Source: Cavia porcellus
Lineage: Eukaryota > Chordata > Mammalia > Rodentia > Caviidae
Direction of reading: 5' to 3'
DNA: 64,000 nucleotides
NCBI RefSeq assembly: GCF_034190915.1
Contig: NW_026947503.1
Span: forward strand, 24,758,532 to 24,822,531
Part shown: positions 1 to 13,400 of the stretch, in pieces
Numbering within the stretch: position 1 is the stretch's first letter
Layout: each line of letters starts with the position of its first letter
Made by a program: the position numbers and the translations under genes
The notes under the pieces: generated by a model
Databases searched by the model: none
Seen by the model: the letters and a program-made list of their open reading frames with translations, nothing else
Told to the model about the DNA's origin: nothing

Positions 1-84
1 AAAGAGTCTAAGCAAACTAATTATGGTGCTAATACTGAGATATAGCAAGGCTTTCTACAAATATAAAATAAATGCCTAGCTAAT

Positions 85-683
85 ATATTTAATTTTTTTA
101 TTTTAAAGAGAAGAAAAATAGAAATAAAAAGTTTCAAATCAGGCTGTAGGAGAGTAGCAATAATTGATATATTGTACTTTGTTTATTCTCATATTAGTTA
201 CTCAGAATATAAGATAAAGGCATGAAATAATGTCCAGACAATATTAGAATAGATTTTTCTTTTCAATGAACTAAGAGAAACTAGCTGTATACCTAATTAA
301 CTATCTTACATATATTTTTTTCTTCCCTTTTCTTTCCTTGTTCCTTTCTCCCAACAGTTTCTCTTTTCTTTTGAATGGGTTTTTCTCAATTTGCAATATC
401 CACTGTACCTTCTGTACATGATGTTTACATTTGTGGGTCTGATTTACTTGACTTATGAGTATGGTCTTGAGTTATATCCATTTACTGATAAAAGTCTCGA
501 GTTTATTTTTCTTTATGGCTGAATATACATATATGGTCACATCTTTTTTATTTATTGCCCAGTTGCTGATGGGCATTTGGGCTGTTTCCAAGATTTACTT
601 ATTACAAATTGTGCTGCTACAAACATAGGTGTACATATATCACCATGGTATGATGTTTTTAATTCTTCTGGAAAGATATCCAG
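85..683 (-). mobile_element. L1 3' end, 5'-truncated
   Basis: Read on the minus strand this matches the L1 3' UTR and ORF2 tail seen at 5258-5890: the ttttattttaaag end, a pyrimidine-rich tract at 310-385, 'gtgggtctgattta' and 'ctgctacaaacataggtgtacat'. It lies beyond MALT1 exon 8. Confidence 0.8.
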
Positions 684-1407
684 TGGTGCAGCACCTGCTT
701 TGCTACTAGATTCTTATAAAATTTTGTCTTCAAATTTGTCCGCAGGTTCTATCGTAGTGCTTCAGAATGTCCATAACATATACCAAGGTCTTCTGTCTGT
801 ACATATTCCTCACCACTGATATTCCTCTTATCTCGGTTAAAGGCTTTCCCTTTAACCTAGCTCATAATAAATGTTCTAATTAAAACTGGCCTGGAAGTTC
901 TGCCTACTCCTGCCAACAGTCAGTCTGTTAATGGTCACTGACCAACCAATGTGTACAGGGCTAACTATTCTCACGTTGCCTCTGGTGAAGGAACCTACCC
1001 AACTACTTCAGATGTATTCTGTCTGAGCAACAAGGGCTGAAACCTGACCAGTTCAGAAAGATGACTTGTCATTCTTTCATACATATGTCCCATCTTCCAC
1101 ATTAAAGAACATGCATTCTCCTCTTTAACTTCCTTTGTATGATACAAGGAGAACACACAATGATAAAAAACACACTGGCATTTTATACTGCCTCCTATTA
1201 CTTTCCACCATTATGGTTTTATAATTAAGAATATTTTTGTTTCACTTGCATGAAACCGATATTCATAGAAGTAGCAACTTCAGCCTTAAATTATAAAGAA
1301 GAAAATGTTACTAGGATTAGTATAGCAAAAGAGTATTTATGGGATCTTTATCATATTCAATAAGTTACAAATCAAAGACCAAAACAGCTTATGTTTGTAT
1401 TACTTAC
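684..1407. other. MALT1 intron 8, unique sequence
   Basis: AT-rich with no repeat or exon recognised. The exon encoding the start of the caspase-like domain was looked for on the minus strand and not found. Confidence 0.5.
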
Positions 1408-1434
1408 CAGGATGGCCAAAAGCACTTAATTCCT
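1408..1434 (-). CDS. MALT1: MALT1 exon 8: 27-nt microexon
   Basis: Encodes E-ELSAFGHP with split codons at both ends. It matches the human segment between the TRAF6 motif and the caspase-like domain (ELNNLGHP as I remember it). It has a strong acceptor (a T-rich run ending TTTTAG, 1435-1455) and a consensus donor GTAAGTAA. The next exon is not present in 1-1407, so it lies outside the window. Confidence 0.9.
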
Positions 1435-4400
1435 CTAAAATAAAACAAGAGAAAATACATTATATAAATCTCTCAACTTAGCACAAATAAGACTAATAGA
1501 ACTGATATTAAATCATGCATTGTTTTTACTAATTTAGAACTGTTTAAATTAAGAAGCCATGCAAATACTGAAAAGAACACTACTGTAAACACCATTTAGG
1601 ACTTCCACGTTATTGCTGCTTTCATTAAATTATGAAAAGATAAACTCACTCATTACATCCTTAAAATTTTACATATTCTAGCCAACTATGGGACAAAAAC
1701 GGTCAACATATAAGTCTGTTTATAGCCTCAACTATTAACCTCAATCTCTCAATCTTTTTTTTTAAAAAAACCTTGTATTTTAGAACATAGATTAATAAAA
1801 CTATTTCAAGATAGAGCAGAGGGTATCTGTATATCCCAAACCTATTTTTCCCCAGTGTATTATGTTTGTATCATATATTTATCATGACTAATAAGCTGTT
1901 CACATTCATTTTTCATTGTGGGACTCCATTTAGGATACCACATGACTTACTATGATTTCTTAGGTTCATCTTGATTATAACAGTTGCTTAGATACTCTTT
2001 GTTTTTCATGACCACGACAGTTTATAGTAACTGCTCAAGTATTTTGTAGAATGTCCCACAATTAGAATCTGTCTGATGTTTTCCTCACGGTTATTCATAG
2101 TTTCTCAAGAAGTATGTGCTTTAGAGAGCGACAGTGGTTTCAGATTTAACCTGTACTCCTTGGGAGTTTTATCATCATAGATAAAGGATAGTTATCTAAG
2201 TAAATATCAATGACATTATAGCTTCTACTTTTTCTTTACAAATCTCGTGAAGATAATCAACATTAGCAGTATACTGCAGAAGTTATACTACATATAAAAG
2301 TATTATAGAGAAACTCTACATTCTCATCTATGCACAAGTGTCTAACGACATCAACCAACGCAAAGGTCAGGCAGACTTTCTCCTGCCTCTGGTATTGCTA
2401 ACTACACTCACTAGCAGTTGCTTAGGTCAGCACTTTCTTCTAGCACTCTTCAGCAAGGCTGTCTGTATTTCTGTAACACTTTTAAGGCTTCTGTCACACT
2501 GTACACTCCATCTTTGTCCTCCTCCCTTCTTTTTTTTTTCCCCTTCTCGTCCTGGAATCGAACTCAGGACTTTGTGCTTGCCATGCAGGCGCTGCACCAC
2601 TCAGCTCTCTGCTCAACCCCTTCTTCTTGCCTACTAATGATTTTTAAACTTTGTACACGTGTATTTGCCATTACAGTTATCAGACAGGCTTCACCTATCC
2701 AAGCTCACTCTGTCCTAAGTCAAGAAACTAACAAAATACAAAATAGTAAATAGAGGGCACTGTGTTTTGTAGGTTAAAGAAAGAAATGATATGCTGATTT
2801 AGGTCATAAAACATGTCAATCTACCTTAAATTTTAAAAAACCTCAATTTAAGTAGGTTTTTTGAAAAAAAAAAAAGCTGCATCTATCTGGCTTTTCCATT
2901 TAAAACTTTTGGATTAATTTCAGTCCTAGACTTTCTCTCTCTGTTTCTCAACAGAGTTATTTGAAAATTATTGTTTAAGGTATTGCCACTTTAAAAAAAA
3001 TCAGTGAATTATGTAAGCATAGAAGCAATATCATATGTGTCAACCTGAAGCCAAACAGGAGTGCTCGCTTAATTTGTTTTTAGAGGTCTCTAATGTTAGG
3101 AAGTTTTAAAACCCATGCAATTAGGCAAAAAAGAGTAAGACAGCCAGGCGTGGTGGTGCACACCTGTAATCCCAGTACTCGGGAGGCTGAGCCAAGAGGA
3201 TCACCGCAAGTTCAAAAACATCTTGGGCTCATAGTGAGTTCAAAGCCATAGATCTCCCTCAAAAAACCAAAAACCAAACAGCAACAACAACAAAAAAAGG
3301 AGTAAGAGAAGAAGAGATGGTTGATCAAGCTTTCTTCACATGGCTTTCCTCATGTAGAGTTAGTAGCTTGTGGGATTAGAGCTCTCTTTAAATGGCAATT
3401 TCTGTTTACAACTATGTATCAGGAATTATAGTATTTCCAAGTGATAGTATAGAAATATGTAGGAAAATAAAATCAGGAAATATAGGATGTAGCAATATTT
3501 TCTTACTCAGTCCAAGTAAGGTTATATAAGAGTTTGAAGAGGCAGCAATTGAAAAAATACTTTGCTATTTACAAACCTCATTTTGCAAACCAATGTGACA
3601 TCACACTAAGAGAAAGTCATTTATGTTTAATATTTATCATTATATCATAATTTAAGTACAATGCTTGGGTTGTTTAAAAGCAAGTCAGAGGTTTATACTG
3701 AAATACATCTTTGGTTTTGTTTACAAATTGTGGTAAGGATGACAAGGTAGACAAGCCTATCAGCTTCAAAACAGCCTTTCAATATTATTTTCAGAATACT
3801 TAATATTTGATAAAACATGCTAAATGCTAAAGCTGTCCTGAAACTTTTACAGAAACCATATTTACATTTGAGGGGCATTGTATGAGGTAAAGAATAATCT
3901 AAAAAATATCCATAGCTATGTATTTTATGCATTTATGAAGATAAAAATTAACTTTAAGAATTAATCATTAGCATTCATTATTCAAAATATATTGTACATA
4001 AGCTTTGCTTTTATGTGCACTAAAAACTGAACATTACTTGAGTTGTGTGCCAGTTTAACAATGTCTGGGGCAATTTATAAAACTGCAAAGACTAACATTA
4101 AACATCCTCCAATTGAAATCATTTGTTAGAGCTAGTATTTTTTCCATCACTGCACTCGGTGAGCTAGAGCACTCCACCAGTTCCCAGAGTAACCAGCATG
4201 CAGGAGGCTTGGTCTTGAACCAAAGAATTTTACTACCTTCAGTGCACTCCACTGCCTCATCTGTTCTTCCTTGTTTCAGAGAAAACAAATTGGATAATAT
4301 TATAATTCATGACCTTAGGAAGAGCACCAGTAAGTGAACAGCGAGATAAATATAGAAATATGCTGGCTAACCAAACACATGCATCAAAATCTCCTACAAT

Positions 4401-7400
4401 TAACAACATAATGATAAACATTAAGTTTAAGTAGAACAAACTCCTAAATTAAATCATGCAGTTAATAAAGGAGATTATTGGTTAATAATTACTTTTCCTT
4501 TATGTCTGCAATTATTCTTCCCTTTATGTCTATGGCTGGCTTTTGAAATGTTTTATTAGACAAACTATGTGGGCCCATGAAGAGAGATCAGACAGTTCGC
4601 CCTTCCTGTGAGTTGGCAGAAGCCATGCTGGGTCTAGAAGGAGTACAACAAGAAGTCAATTCACCCTTCTTGTGAGTTGTACAATCTGTGCAGAGGCCAG
4701 GAAGAGAGACAAGCCAATTCACCCTTCCCATGAGCCATGCAAGCCATGTGGGGCCCAGGAAGAGAGACAAGCCAGTCATTCTTCCTGTGGGTTGGCAGAA
4801 GCCATCTTGGGTCTGGGAGAAGTACAACAAGAAGCCAGTTTGCCCTTCCTGTGAGTTGGTAGAAGCCATCTTGGGTCTATTAGGATGATAATGTCTGAGC
4901 ATCTATTAGGAGGATAACAGTATGCAATATAGCAAATATGGGTAATTTCCTTCTGTCTTGTTTTTGAAATCCAATATTGTTCTGTTTTGTTTTGCTCCAA
5001 TATTGTTTTGTTTTATTCAATGTTTTGTTTTCATTGGTTTTCTTCTGTTTTATTTCATTTTACTATGTCTGATGGTAGGGACAACTATCTTGAAGATAAC
5101 AAGATATCTTATGGTAGCTATTGTTGATTTCCTATTATCCTGTCTTGAAGTTCTGTACCACTTTCACTGTTTTGATTTGATTGGCTTTATTGTTTTATTT
5201 TGTTAGATTTTATTCTCTTTAAAATAAAAAGTTTTATGAAAAACTTTATTAACCAAATCAAAGTTTTAAAAATTTTATTTTAAAGAAAGAATGATAAATA
5301 TAACAATAAAACTGAGTTTCAAAACAGGCTAACAAGACAGTTACAACGTTGAAACATTGTGTATTGCTGTTTTCCTAGTAGTTATTCAGATACAAGATAT
5401 AGGCATGATATCTTGTCCAAACAGTACTAGTATAAAACTTTCTTTTCAAGGCAGAGAAGCTAACTATATAACTGTTTTAACTATCTTGTATGTGCATATA
5501 TTTTTTCTTTTTCCCTTTTTTTCCCCTTCCCCCTATTAATTTCTCTTTTCTTTTAAATAGTTTTTTCCCATTTCAAAATATCTATTGTACATTTTAGATT
5601 CTATTTACTTGTTCACTTTTTCACACCAGTGAGACAATACCATGTTTACACATATGGGTCTGATTTATTTCACTTATGAGTATGGTCTTGAGTTGTATCC
5701 ATTTTACCTATCAAAAGTCTCAAGTTTATCCTTCTTTATGGCTTAGTACTCCATTATAAAAAAAAAACTGTGCCTCAGTTGATGGACCTTTGGGTTGTCT
5801 CCAGGATTTAGTTATTACAAATTATGCTCCTAAAAACATGGGTGCACATGTATTGCCATAGTATGATGTTTTTAATTCTTCTGGGAAGATATCCAGGAGG
5901 GAAATAGCTGAGTTGAACAAGATGTCTAATCCTAGTTTTTAAAGGAACCTCCACACTGATTTCCACAGTGGCTGCACCAGTCTACATTCCTACCAACAGT
6001 GGAAAAGGGTTCCTTTTTCCCCACAGCCCCTCTAGCATTTGTTATTGGTTAACTTCTTGATGATAGCTGTTCTTTCTGGGGTGAGATGGAATCTCAGTGT
6101 TGCTTTAATTTTTATCTCTCAAATGACCAATGATGCTGACCATTTTTTCATATATTTACTTGCCATTTGTATTTCTTCATCTGAGAAGTGTGTATTCATC
6201 TGAGATGCCCGTTTTTGGATTGGGTCTTTGAATTTGGAAGGTCTGATTTTTTTTCAATTTTGCGTATGTTCTAGATATAAGTCGTTTGTGGCACAATTGG
6301 CTATAATTTTTTCCCACTCTGGGGGTTGTCTTTTTATTCTACTGGTGATCTCTTTTGCTGTGCAAAAGCTTTTCACTAAAGTGAGATTCTATTCATTGAT
6401 TCTTTGTACTATTTCAAAACCTTGCAGTCTGGGTTTTGTTCATAGAGTCTCTACTTATACCTATTGTCTTCAAGATTTCTGCCTATTTTCTCTTCCAGTA
6501 AATTTAGAGTTTCTATTTTAATATTTAGAACTTTGACCCACTTTGACTTTCATTTAGTACATGGTAATTGAAATGGTTCTAGCATTAGACTTTGGCATGT
6601 GGAAAGCCAGTTTTTCTACACCATTTATTAAAGAAACTATCTTTCTTCCAGTGAACATGTTCAGTCCTTTGTCAAAGATAAGGTGGCTGAGTGTATTTGA
6701 GAATGTGTCTGCATCTTCTGTTCTTTTCCGCTGATCCTCAGTGCTGTTTTTTTTTTTCCCCAATACCATGCTGATTTTATCACAGTTAGCTTTGTAGTAA
6801 AATTTCAAGTCTGAGATTCTGATGCCTTTGACTTGCCTTTGTTGCCCAGAATTGCTTTTGCTATCCTAGCCCTTTTCTGGTTGCGAATGAATTTTAGGAA
6901 TATTTTCTCTAGATCTATGAGGTATGTTAATGGTATTCTGATTGGGATTGCATCAAATCTGTACAGTAGTTTAGGGAGTATGGCCATTTTCACTATGTTG
7001 GTTCTTCCTAAGAGCAAGGATATCTTTCTATCTTCTGATATCCTCTTCAAGTTCCTTTTCTTTAGGATACTGTAATTTTCACTTACAGATCTTTTACATC
7101 CTCTGTTGGATCAATTCTTAAGTATTTCACGTTTTTAGATGTTACTGTGAAGGGTGTGTTTTCCCTAATTTCTGTCTTGTGAGTTTGTTGCTTGAGTACA
7201 GGAATGCTACTGACTTTTGAGTATTGACTTTGTATCCCACTACACCACTGAATTTGGATGTTAATCTACAAATTTTTTGATGGAGTTTTTGGGGTCTACT
7301 ATGGAGAGTATCATGTCATCTGCAAATAAAAATAATTTAACTTTTCCTTTTCCTATTTTTATTCCTTTTATTTTTTCTGTTGTCTAATTGTTTCAGCTGA

Positions 7401-10400
7401 TCTTTCCAGAACTATATTGAATGGACATTCTCATTTTGTACCTAATTTTAGAGTGAAAGCTTTCAGCTTTTGACCATTTAATATGATATTAGTTGTTGGT
7501 TTGTCTTAGATGGTTTTTATAAGATTGAGGTAAAGGCCATCTTTCCAATTTTCTGTGGGGTTTTTTTTAATCATGAATCGGTGTTGGACTCTGTCACAAT
7601 ACTTTTTCTACATTTGTTGAGATGATCATATGATTTTTTTGATTTTAAAAAAGCAAACAGAAAAAAGGATTGAAACAAAACAAAAAACAGTAAGAAATCA
7701 ACACTAGTTAATATATTGGATATTGTTATCTTAGAAGTAGTTGTTCAGATTACAAGATCTAGGCATTAAAAATAATCAATCAAACAAACAATGACAGTAC
7801 AAACTGTTCTTTTTGATGAGCTAATAGAAAATTAGTCATATAGTTATCTTGCATACTTAAACATACATACACTTATATGTGTATACCTATATACATATAA
7901 TTTTTTCCTTTCTTCTATTTCTCCTTTTTCCTATCACAGTTGCTCTTTCCTTTTGAGCTCTTTCTTTCCCTTTCATTATTACAATATCTATTGTACATTT
8001 TGGATCTTATTACTCTTTCAGTATATTATTATTATTTTTTTTACACTAGGGAGACAATACAATATTTACACATGTGAATATGATTTATTTCACTTATGAA
8101 TATAGTCTCAAGTCTCCATTTACCTATACAAACCTCAAGATTATCCTTTTTTATTGCTGAATAATATTCCATTGTATAAAAATACATCTTTTTAAACCAA
8201 TTCTGCAGCTGATGGGACATTTTGGTTGTCTCCAAGATTTATCTCTTACAAATTTTGCTGCTATAAACATGGGTGCACATATATGGCTGTGACATGACAT
8301 GATATGATTTTTGTCTTTGGTTCTGTTAATAGAGTGCATTACATTTAATGATTTGTGTATGCTGAACCATTCCTGTATCCCTAGGATGAATCCTACTTGG
8401 TCATGATGTATAATCTTGATGGTCTGTTGCATTCTGTTTCCCTGAATCTTATAAGGATTTTTGCAGCAATGTTCATTAGGGAGAATGGCCTGTAGTTTTC
8501 TTTCTTGGTTGGGTTCTTCTCTGGTTTTGGAATCAGAGTAACTTTACTTGCTTAAAAGTAATGACTTTGGGAATCCTGTTTCTCTTTCATTTTCTTTTAA
8601 AGAATTTCAGCATTAGTGGCATTAATTGTTCTCTATATTTCTTATAGAATTCCACAGTGACTCTGTCAGGCTTGGGCTTTTGTTGGCAAATTTTTAAATA
8701 CATTTGCTGATACTGGTATAGTTAGAATTTTTATCTTCTTGAGTTAGTTTTGGTAATTTGATTTTATCTAGGAATCTGTCCATTTCTTCTGTTTCCCAGC
8801 TTACTAGAATATAGTAAGTTCTCATAGTACGTCCTGATGACCTCCTGGATTTCTGTGTGATCTGTTGTGATTTCCCCCTTTTCACTTCTAATTGCTTGAA
8901 TTTGTATTTTTTTCTTTCCTCTTTTTGATGAGGGCAGCTGATGGCTTTTCAATTTTATTATTCTTTCAAAGAAGCAACTTTTTGGTTTACTGATTCTTTG
9001 TATTATTTGCTTAGTCTCTACTGCATTAATTTCTATTCCTATAATTCCCTCCCTCATATGAGTTGGGTTTGATTTGTTTTTATTTTTCTAAAAGTGTGAT
9101 GTTCAGCATTAGGTTATTTGAGCTTATTCTATTTTTCTAATGTATGCATGTACTGCTATAAATTCTCCTCATAGGACTGCTTTCATGTTGTATCAACATA
9201 TATACTGCTTAATTTCATCTTTAATTTCCACTGTGACCCACTGATTGTTTAGAAGGGTGTTGTTTAATTTCCATGTGTTAACATAGTTTTTGTGGTTTGC
9301 CACTGATTTCCAATTTCATTGTGCCATGGTCAGACAGTATGCATGGGATGATTTTGACTCTTTTACATTTACTTGAGCACGTTTTGTCAGCTAATATATA
9401 TTCTGTTTTGGAGAACGTCCCATGTGCAGCTGAGAAAAATGTGTACTCAGATGTTTTGAGGTGGATACTCTGTAGACATTTACCAAGTCCATACGCTCAA
9501 AGGCTTGGTTTCATTCTACTATTTCTTTGTTGACTTTTTTGTCTAGCTAATCTACCTATTTGTTTCATTTGGATTTTGGGGGAAGGGGTGAATGGGGAAT
9601 CTAACTCAGGACCTCATGCTTGCCAGGCAGGCTCTGTACTGTTGAGTTACATCCCCGGCCCCTGATCTATCCATTGAGGGAGTGGGGTATTAAGGTCCCT
9701 GAATACAACTGTGTTAGTGCTTATTTGGTTTTTCATGTCATATTTGCTTTATGTAGTTGGGTGAACTTGTGTTTGGTGCATTCATATTTATGACTGTTAT
9801 CTCTTCTTGGAGTTTTCCTTTAACAAGTATGTAGTGACTTTTTTTGTCTCCTTTGATCAGTTGTGGCTTAAAGTTTGCATCGTTTGCAAACAAAATAGCT
9901 ACTTGAGCTTTTTTCAGGGTTCCTGTGGTATATAAAATTGTTTTCCATCCTTTGACTTTTAGTTTATGAATTTCTTTTTGGTTTAAATATGTTTCTTGAA
10001 TGAAGTATATTGTTAGATCTCGCTTCTTGATCCATTCTGCCAGTTGGTTTCTTTTGTTTGGTGAGTTGAGTCCATTTACATTGATGGTTACAACTTGTAT
10101 GTACTGTCTTTTCTTTTTCATGTTGCTTCCCTGTTGTTTGTTCCCTGTCTTTTGGCTCTGTTTAAATGCTTGCCCTGCCTGGCAGCTTCTTTCTGTTGGT
10201 GTTCATGTGTTTGTGGTCTTCATTATCTCTTGCTAATATGTCTTTCAGAGCATTCTGTAGAGTTGTTCTTTGTCAATGAAGTATCTTATTTCTTCAATTT
10301 TGAAAGACAGTTTTGGGGCTGGGGATTTAGCTCAGTGGCATAAGTGCCTGCCTTGAAAGCAGGCAGTCGTGAGTTCGATCCCTGGTACCAATAAAAAAAA

Positions 10401-13400
10401 GGAAAAAGACAAAGAAAAAAAAAAAAAGAAAGACAGTTTTGTGGGGTACATGAATCTGGGTTGAAGATTATTCTCCTTTAGTGTTGGATATAAGGTCATG
10501 ATTTTACAGTTTGCATTGAGAAATCTACTGTGATTCTGATGGATTTCCTTTATAGGTGATATGTTTCTTTTCTCTATGTGCTTTTACTATTTTGTTCTTG
10601 TGCTCAATTTCTAGAGTCTTGATTATTATATGCCTTGGTGTAGATTTATCTTGGTCATGGCTATTTGGAGTTCTATATGCTTCATTTATTTGTATGTCAA
10701 ATTCTTTATCTATGCTTGGGAAGTTTTCTGCCATTATTTCTGTGAAAAGGTTTTTAATGGCTTTTGTGCTATCTCCTGCTTTCTCACTGAGTCCAATCAA
10801 CTTGTTTTTTTTTGCTTCATCTTGTAGCTGTTGGATTGACTTTTTTTTGTGGTTTCTTGAGATTTTCAAGATACTTTCCTTTCATGGTTGCTAGCTGCAT
10901 TTGTGTCTTTCAGATCTGATGTTATCCTGGCCTTCATTCCGTCTGCTGCATACACTTTCAATGGCATTTCTAATCTCCTGCATTTGTTTGGGTCTGTTTC
11001 ACTGATTCCATTTCTTGTCTATGTTTGGCTTTCATGGTCTCCATTGTTTTTCTGAGCTCCTCTATTTATTTATCTGTGTTAGCTTTAACATCTTTTATTT
11101 TGACAGACATTTATTTTTTGGATCTTAGAGATTTTTTTTTTCGGCCATTTCCACTTGTTTTTTCACTTCTGCTATCATTTCAGAGAGTTCTGTTTGTTGG
11201 CTTCTAATTTCCTCTATTTGTGATCAGGATTTGTTTTAGGTGGGCTGGATGTTTGGGACTGTATTTTGCTTTTTCATCTTGTCCTTTTCTATTTTCTATT
11301 TTATTTTGTTTTCTGTGTTGAAGCTTTAAGTTTTTTTTTATTTTAAAGGGAATAAAACCAAACAAAATAAAGCTGAATAGAGCCAATTAAAACAAAACAG
11401 TGAACACAAAACAGGACTTCAAAACAAGATAATAGGAAATCAACAATGGCTACCATAATGTCTCTGGTTAGCTTCAAAGTAGCTACCTATACCACTAGAT
11501 GTAATAGAATCAAACAAAACAAAACAGCACAAAATCAATCAAAACAAAGCAACAAAAAGCAATATAGGGCTTCAAAACAAGCTAATAGGAAACCAACAAT
11601 GGCTACCATAATATATCTCGTAATCTGCCCATACCATCAGATATAATAAAGTCAAACAAAATGAAACAGAATAAAATCAAACAAAACAGAACAATTAAAA
11701 CAATCCAGGGTTTCAAAACAAGATAATAGAACATTAACAATGGCCACTGCCTTCCCTTTTTAGACATTTCCTCCCATTCACTTTCACAGTGTCTGTTAAA
11801 CATTTTGGATCCTACTGACTCAGTTTTTTATACTGAGGAGAGACAATACTAAGTTTACTTATGTGAGTCCCAACCATTTCACCCATGAGCATGATCTCAA
11901 ATTCTATCCACTTATCTACAGAAGGCTTAAGATTATCCCACTTTATAGCTGAATAGCTTTCTATTGTACAAAAACGCCTTATCTTTCTTATCCATTCTGC
12001 AATTGATGGGCAAGCTACCCCTGCTTTTTCTGGTTCCTAGTCATATGGAAGATTGTTCTCTCCTTTGACTTTTGGTCTATGAATTTCCTGTCGAGTTAAA
12101 TGTGTTTCTAGTATACAGTATTAGATGGATCTTATTTTTTGATCCACTCTGTGTTTCTTTTTATTGGTTATGGTCAAAATGTACTGGCTCTTCTCTGCCT
12201 TGCTATTTTCCTGCCACTGGCTCCCTACTTTCCCCCTGCATTCAACTGCCTACCCTGCTTGCCAGTCTCCCTCTACTGCTATTCCTGGAGCTGTGGTCAT
12301 TTTTCTCTATCTCTAGAATGTCCTTCAACATCCTTTGTAGTGTTGGTTTGGTGGTTGTGAATTCCTTCAGTTGTTCTTTGTGATGGAAGTATCTTGTTTC
12401 TCTACTAATTTTGAGAGTTTTGAGAGTATATCAATGTGTATTGGAAGTTCTTTTCTTTCAGGATTTGAAATACTTCACTCCAAGTTATTCCTGGCTTGAC
12501 AGTTTGTGTTCATAAGTCTGTCATGATTCTGATGGATTTTCCTTTAGAGGTGATGCTTCTTTTCTCTAATAGTTTTTAATATTTGGTTCTTGGGCTGAAT
12601 TTCTGGGATCTTGATTATTACGTATCTGCATGCAGATTTATTTTGGTTATGGCTAGCTGGGGTTCTATATGCCTCACTTATTTGTGTATCTCAGGTCCTT
12701 TTCCCTTGTTTGGGACGTTTTCTGCTATCACTTCTGTAATAGTCTTTCTATGTCATTTGGATTGACTTCTGCTTTTTTGCTGACAGCTATCCATCTTATT
12801 TTTTCTTGGCATCATCTTGCAGCTGAATTATTATTTCTTGGTGCCTTGTTATTTTTAAGAGCTTTCCTTTTGTGATAGCTAGCTGCAATCCTGTCTTCAA
12901 GATCTGAAAATCTATCTTCAGTTTCTTTCAAGCAGTTTTACCAGCTTTTAATGGAGTTTTTAATTTCCTGCATATCTCTTTGAATCTGTTTCATGTATTC
13001 CAATTCTCTCTTATACTGCTCATTCAAAGTTTCCCCCCATTTCCCATGCTCTTTTTTTTTTTTTTTTTGTTTTGTTTTGTTTTTTGTCTTTTTCCTTTTT
13101 ATTGGTACCGGGGATCGAACTCACGACGCTCTTTTTAAAATCTATATCCTCTTTATTTATTTATTTATTTTTTTGTCTTTTTCCTTTTTATCGGTACCAG
13201 GGATCGAACTCACGACTGCCTGCTTGCAAGGCAGGCGCTTATGCCGCTGAGCTAAATCCCCAGCCCCTATATCCTCTTTAAATATGCTCAGCAACTCTTT
13301 CTTATGTTTGTCATTTCTTCTTTTAGCCAAGATGTTATTTTTAATCTGATTTGTTTTACAGCCTCATGAAGTAGTTTCTTTACTTCAGCTGCCATCATCC

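Larger units (their letters stand above)
5258..11335 (-). mobile_element. L1 retrotransposon, nearly full length, sense to MALT1
   Basis: From right to left the minus strand carries an ORF1 C-terminal part (10525-10869), the ORF2 endonuclease start (9738-10121, with TINVNGLNS and FIQETYLNQ), reverse-transcriptase and C-terminal parts broken by stops (6805-9057), and a 3' UTR with polypurine tract ending at ttttattttaaag (about 5270). Frames are interrupted, so it is dead. It is interrupted by a nested L1 (7639-8301), an old SINE (9575-9662) and an ID SINE (10316-10427). Confidence 0.9.

Noticed and set aside
1..1407. MALT1 exon 9 (start of caspase-like domain)
   Set aside because: I searched the minus strand for the expected conserved text and found none, so the exon lies outside the window.
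10330..10385. tRNA gene-like A and B boxes (also at 13190, 19880, 50385, 52900)
   Set aside because: These are ID-type SINEs with A-rich tails and target-site duplications, and they cannot fold as intact tRNAs.
9738..10869. Open frames of 127 and 114 codons as host genes
   Set aside because: They are L1 ORF2 endonuclease and ORF1 C-terminal sequence of a dead element.
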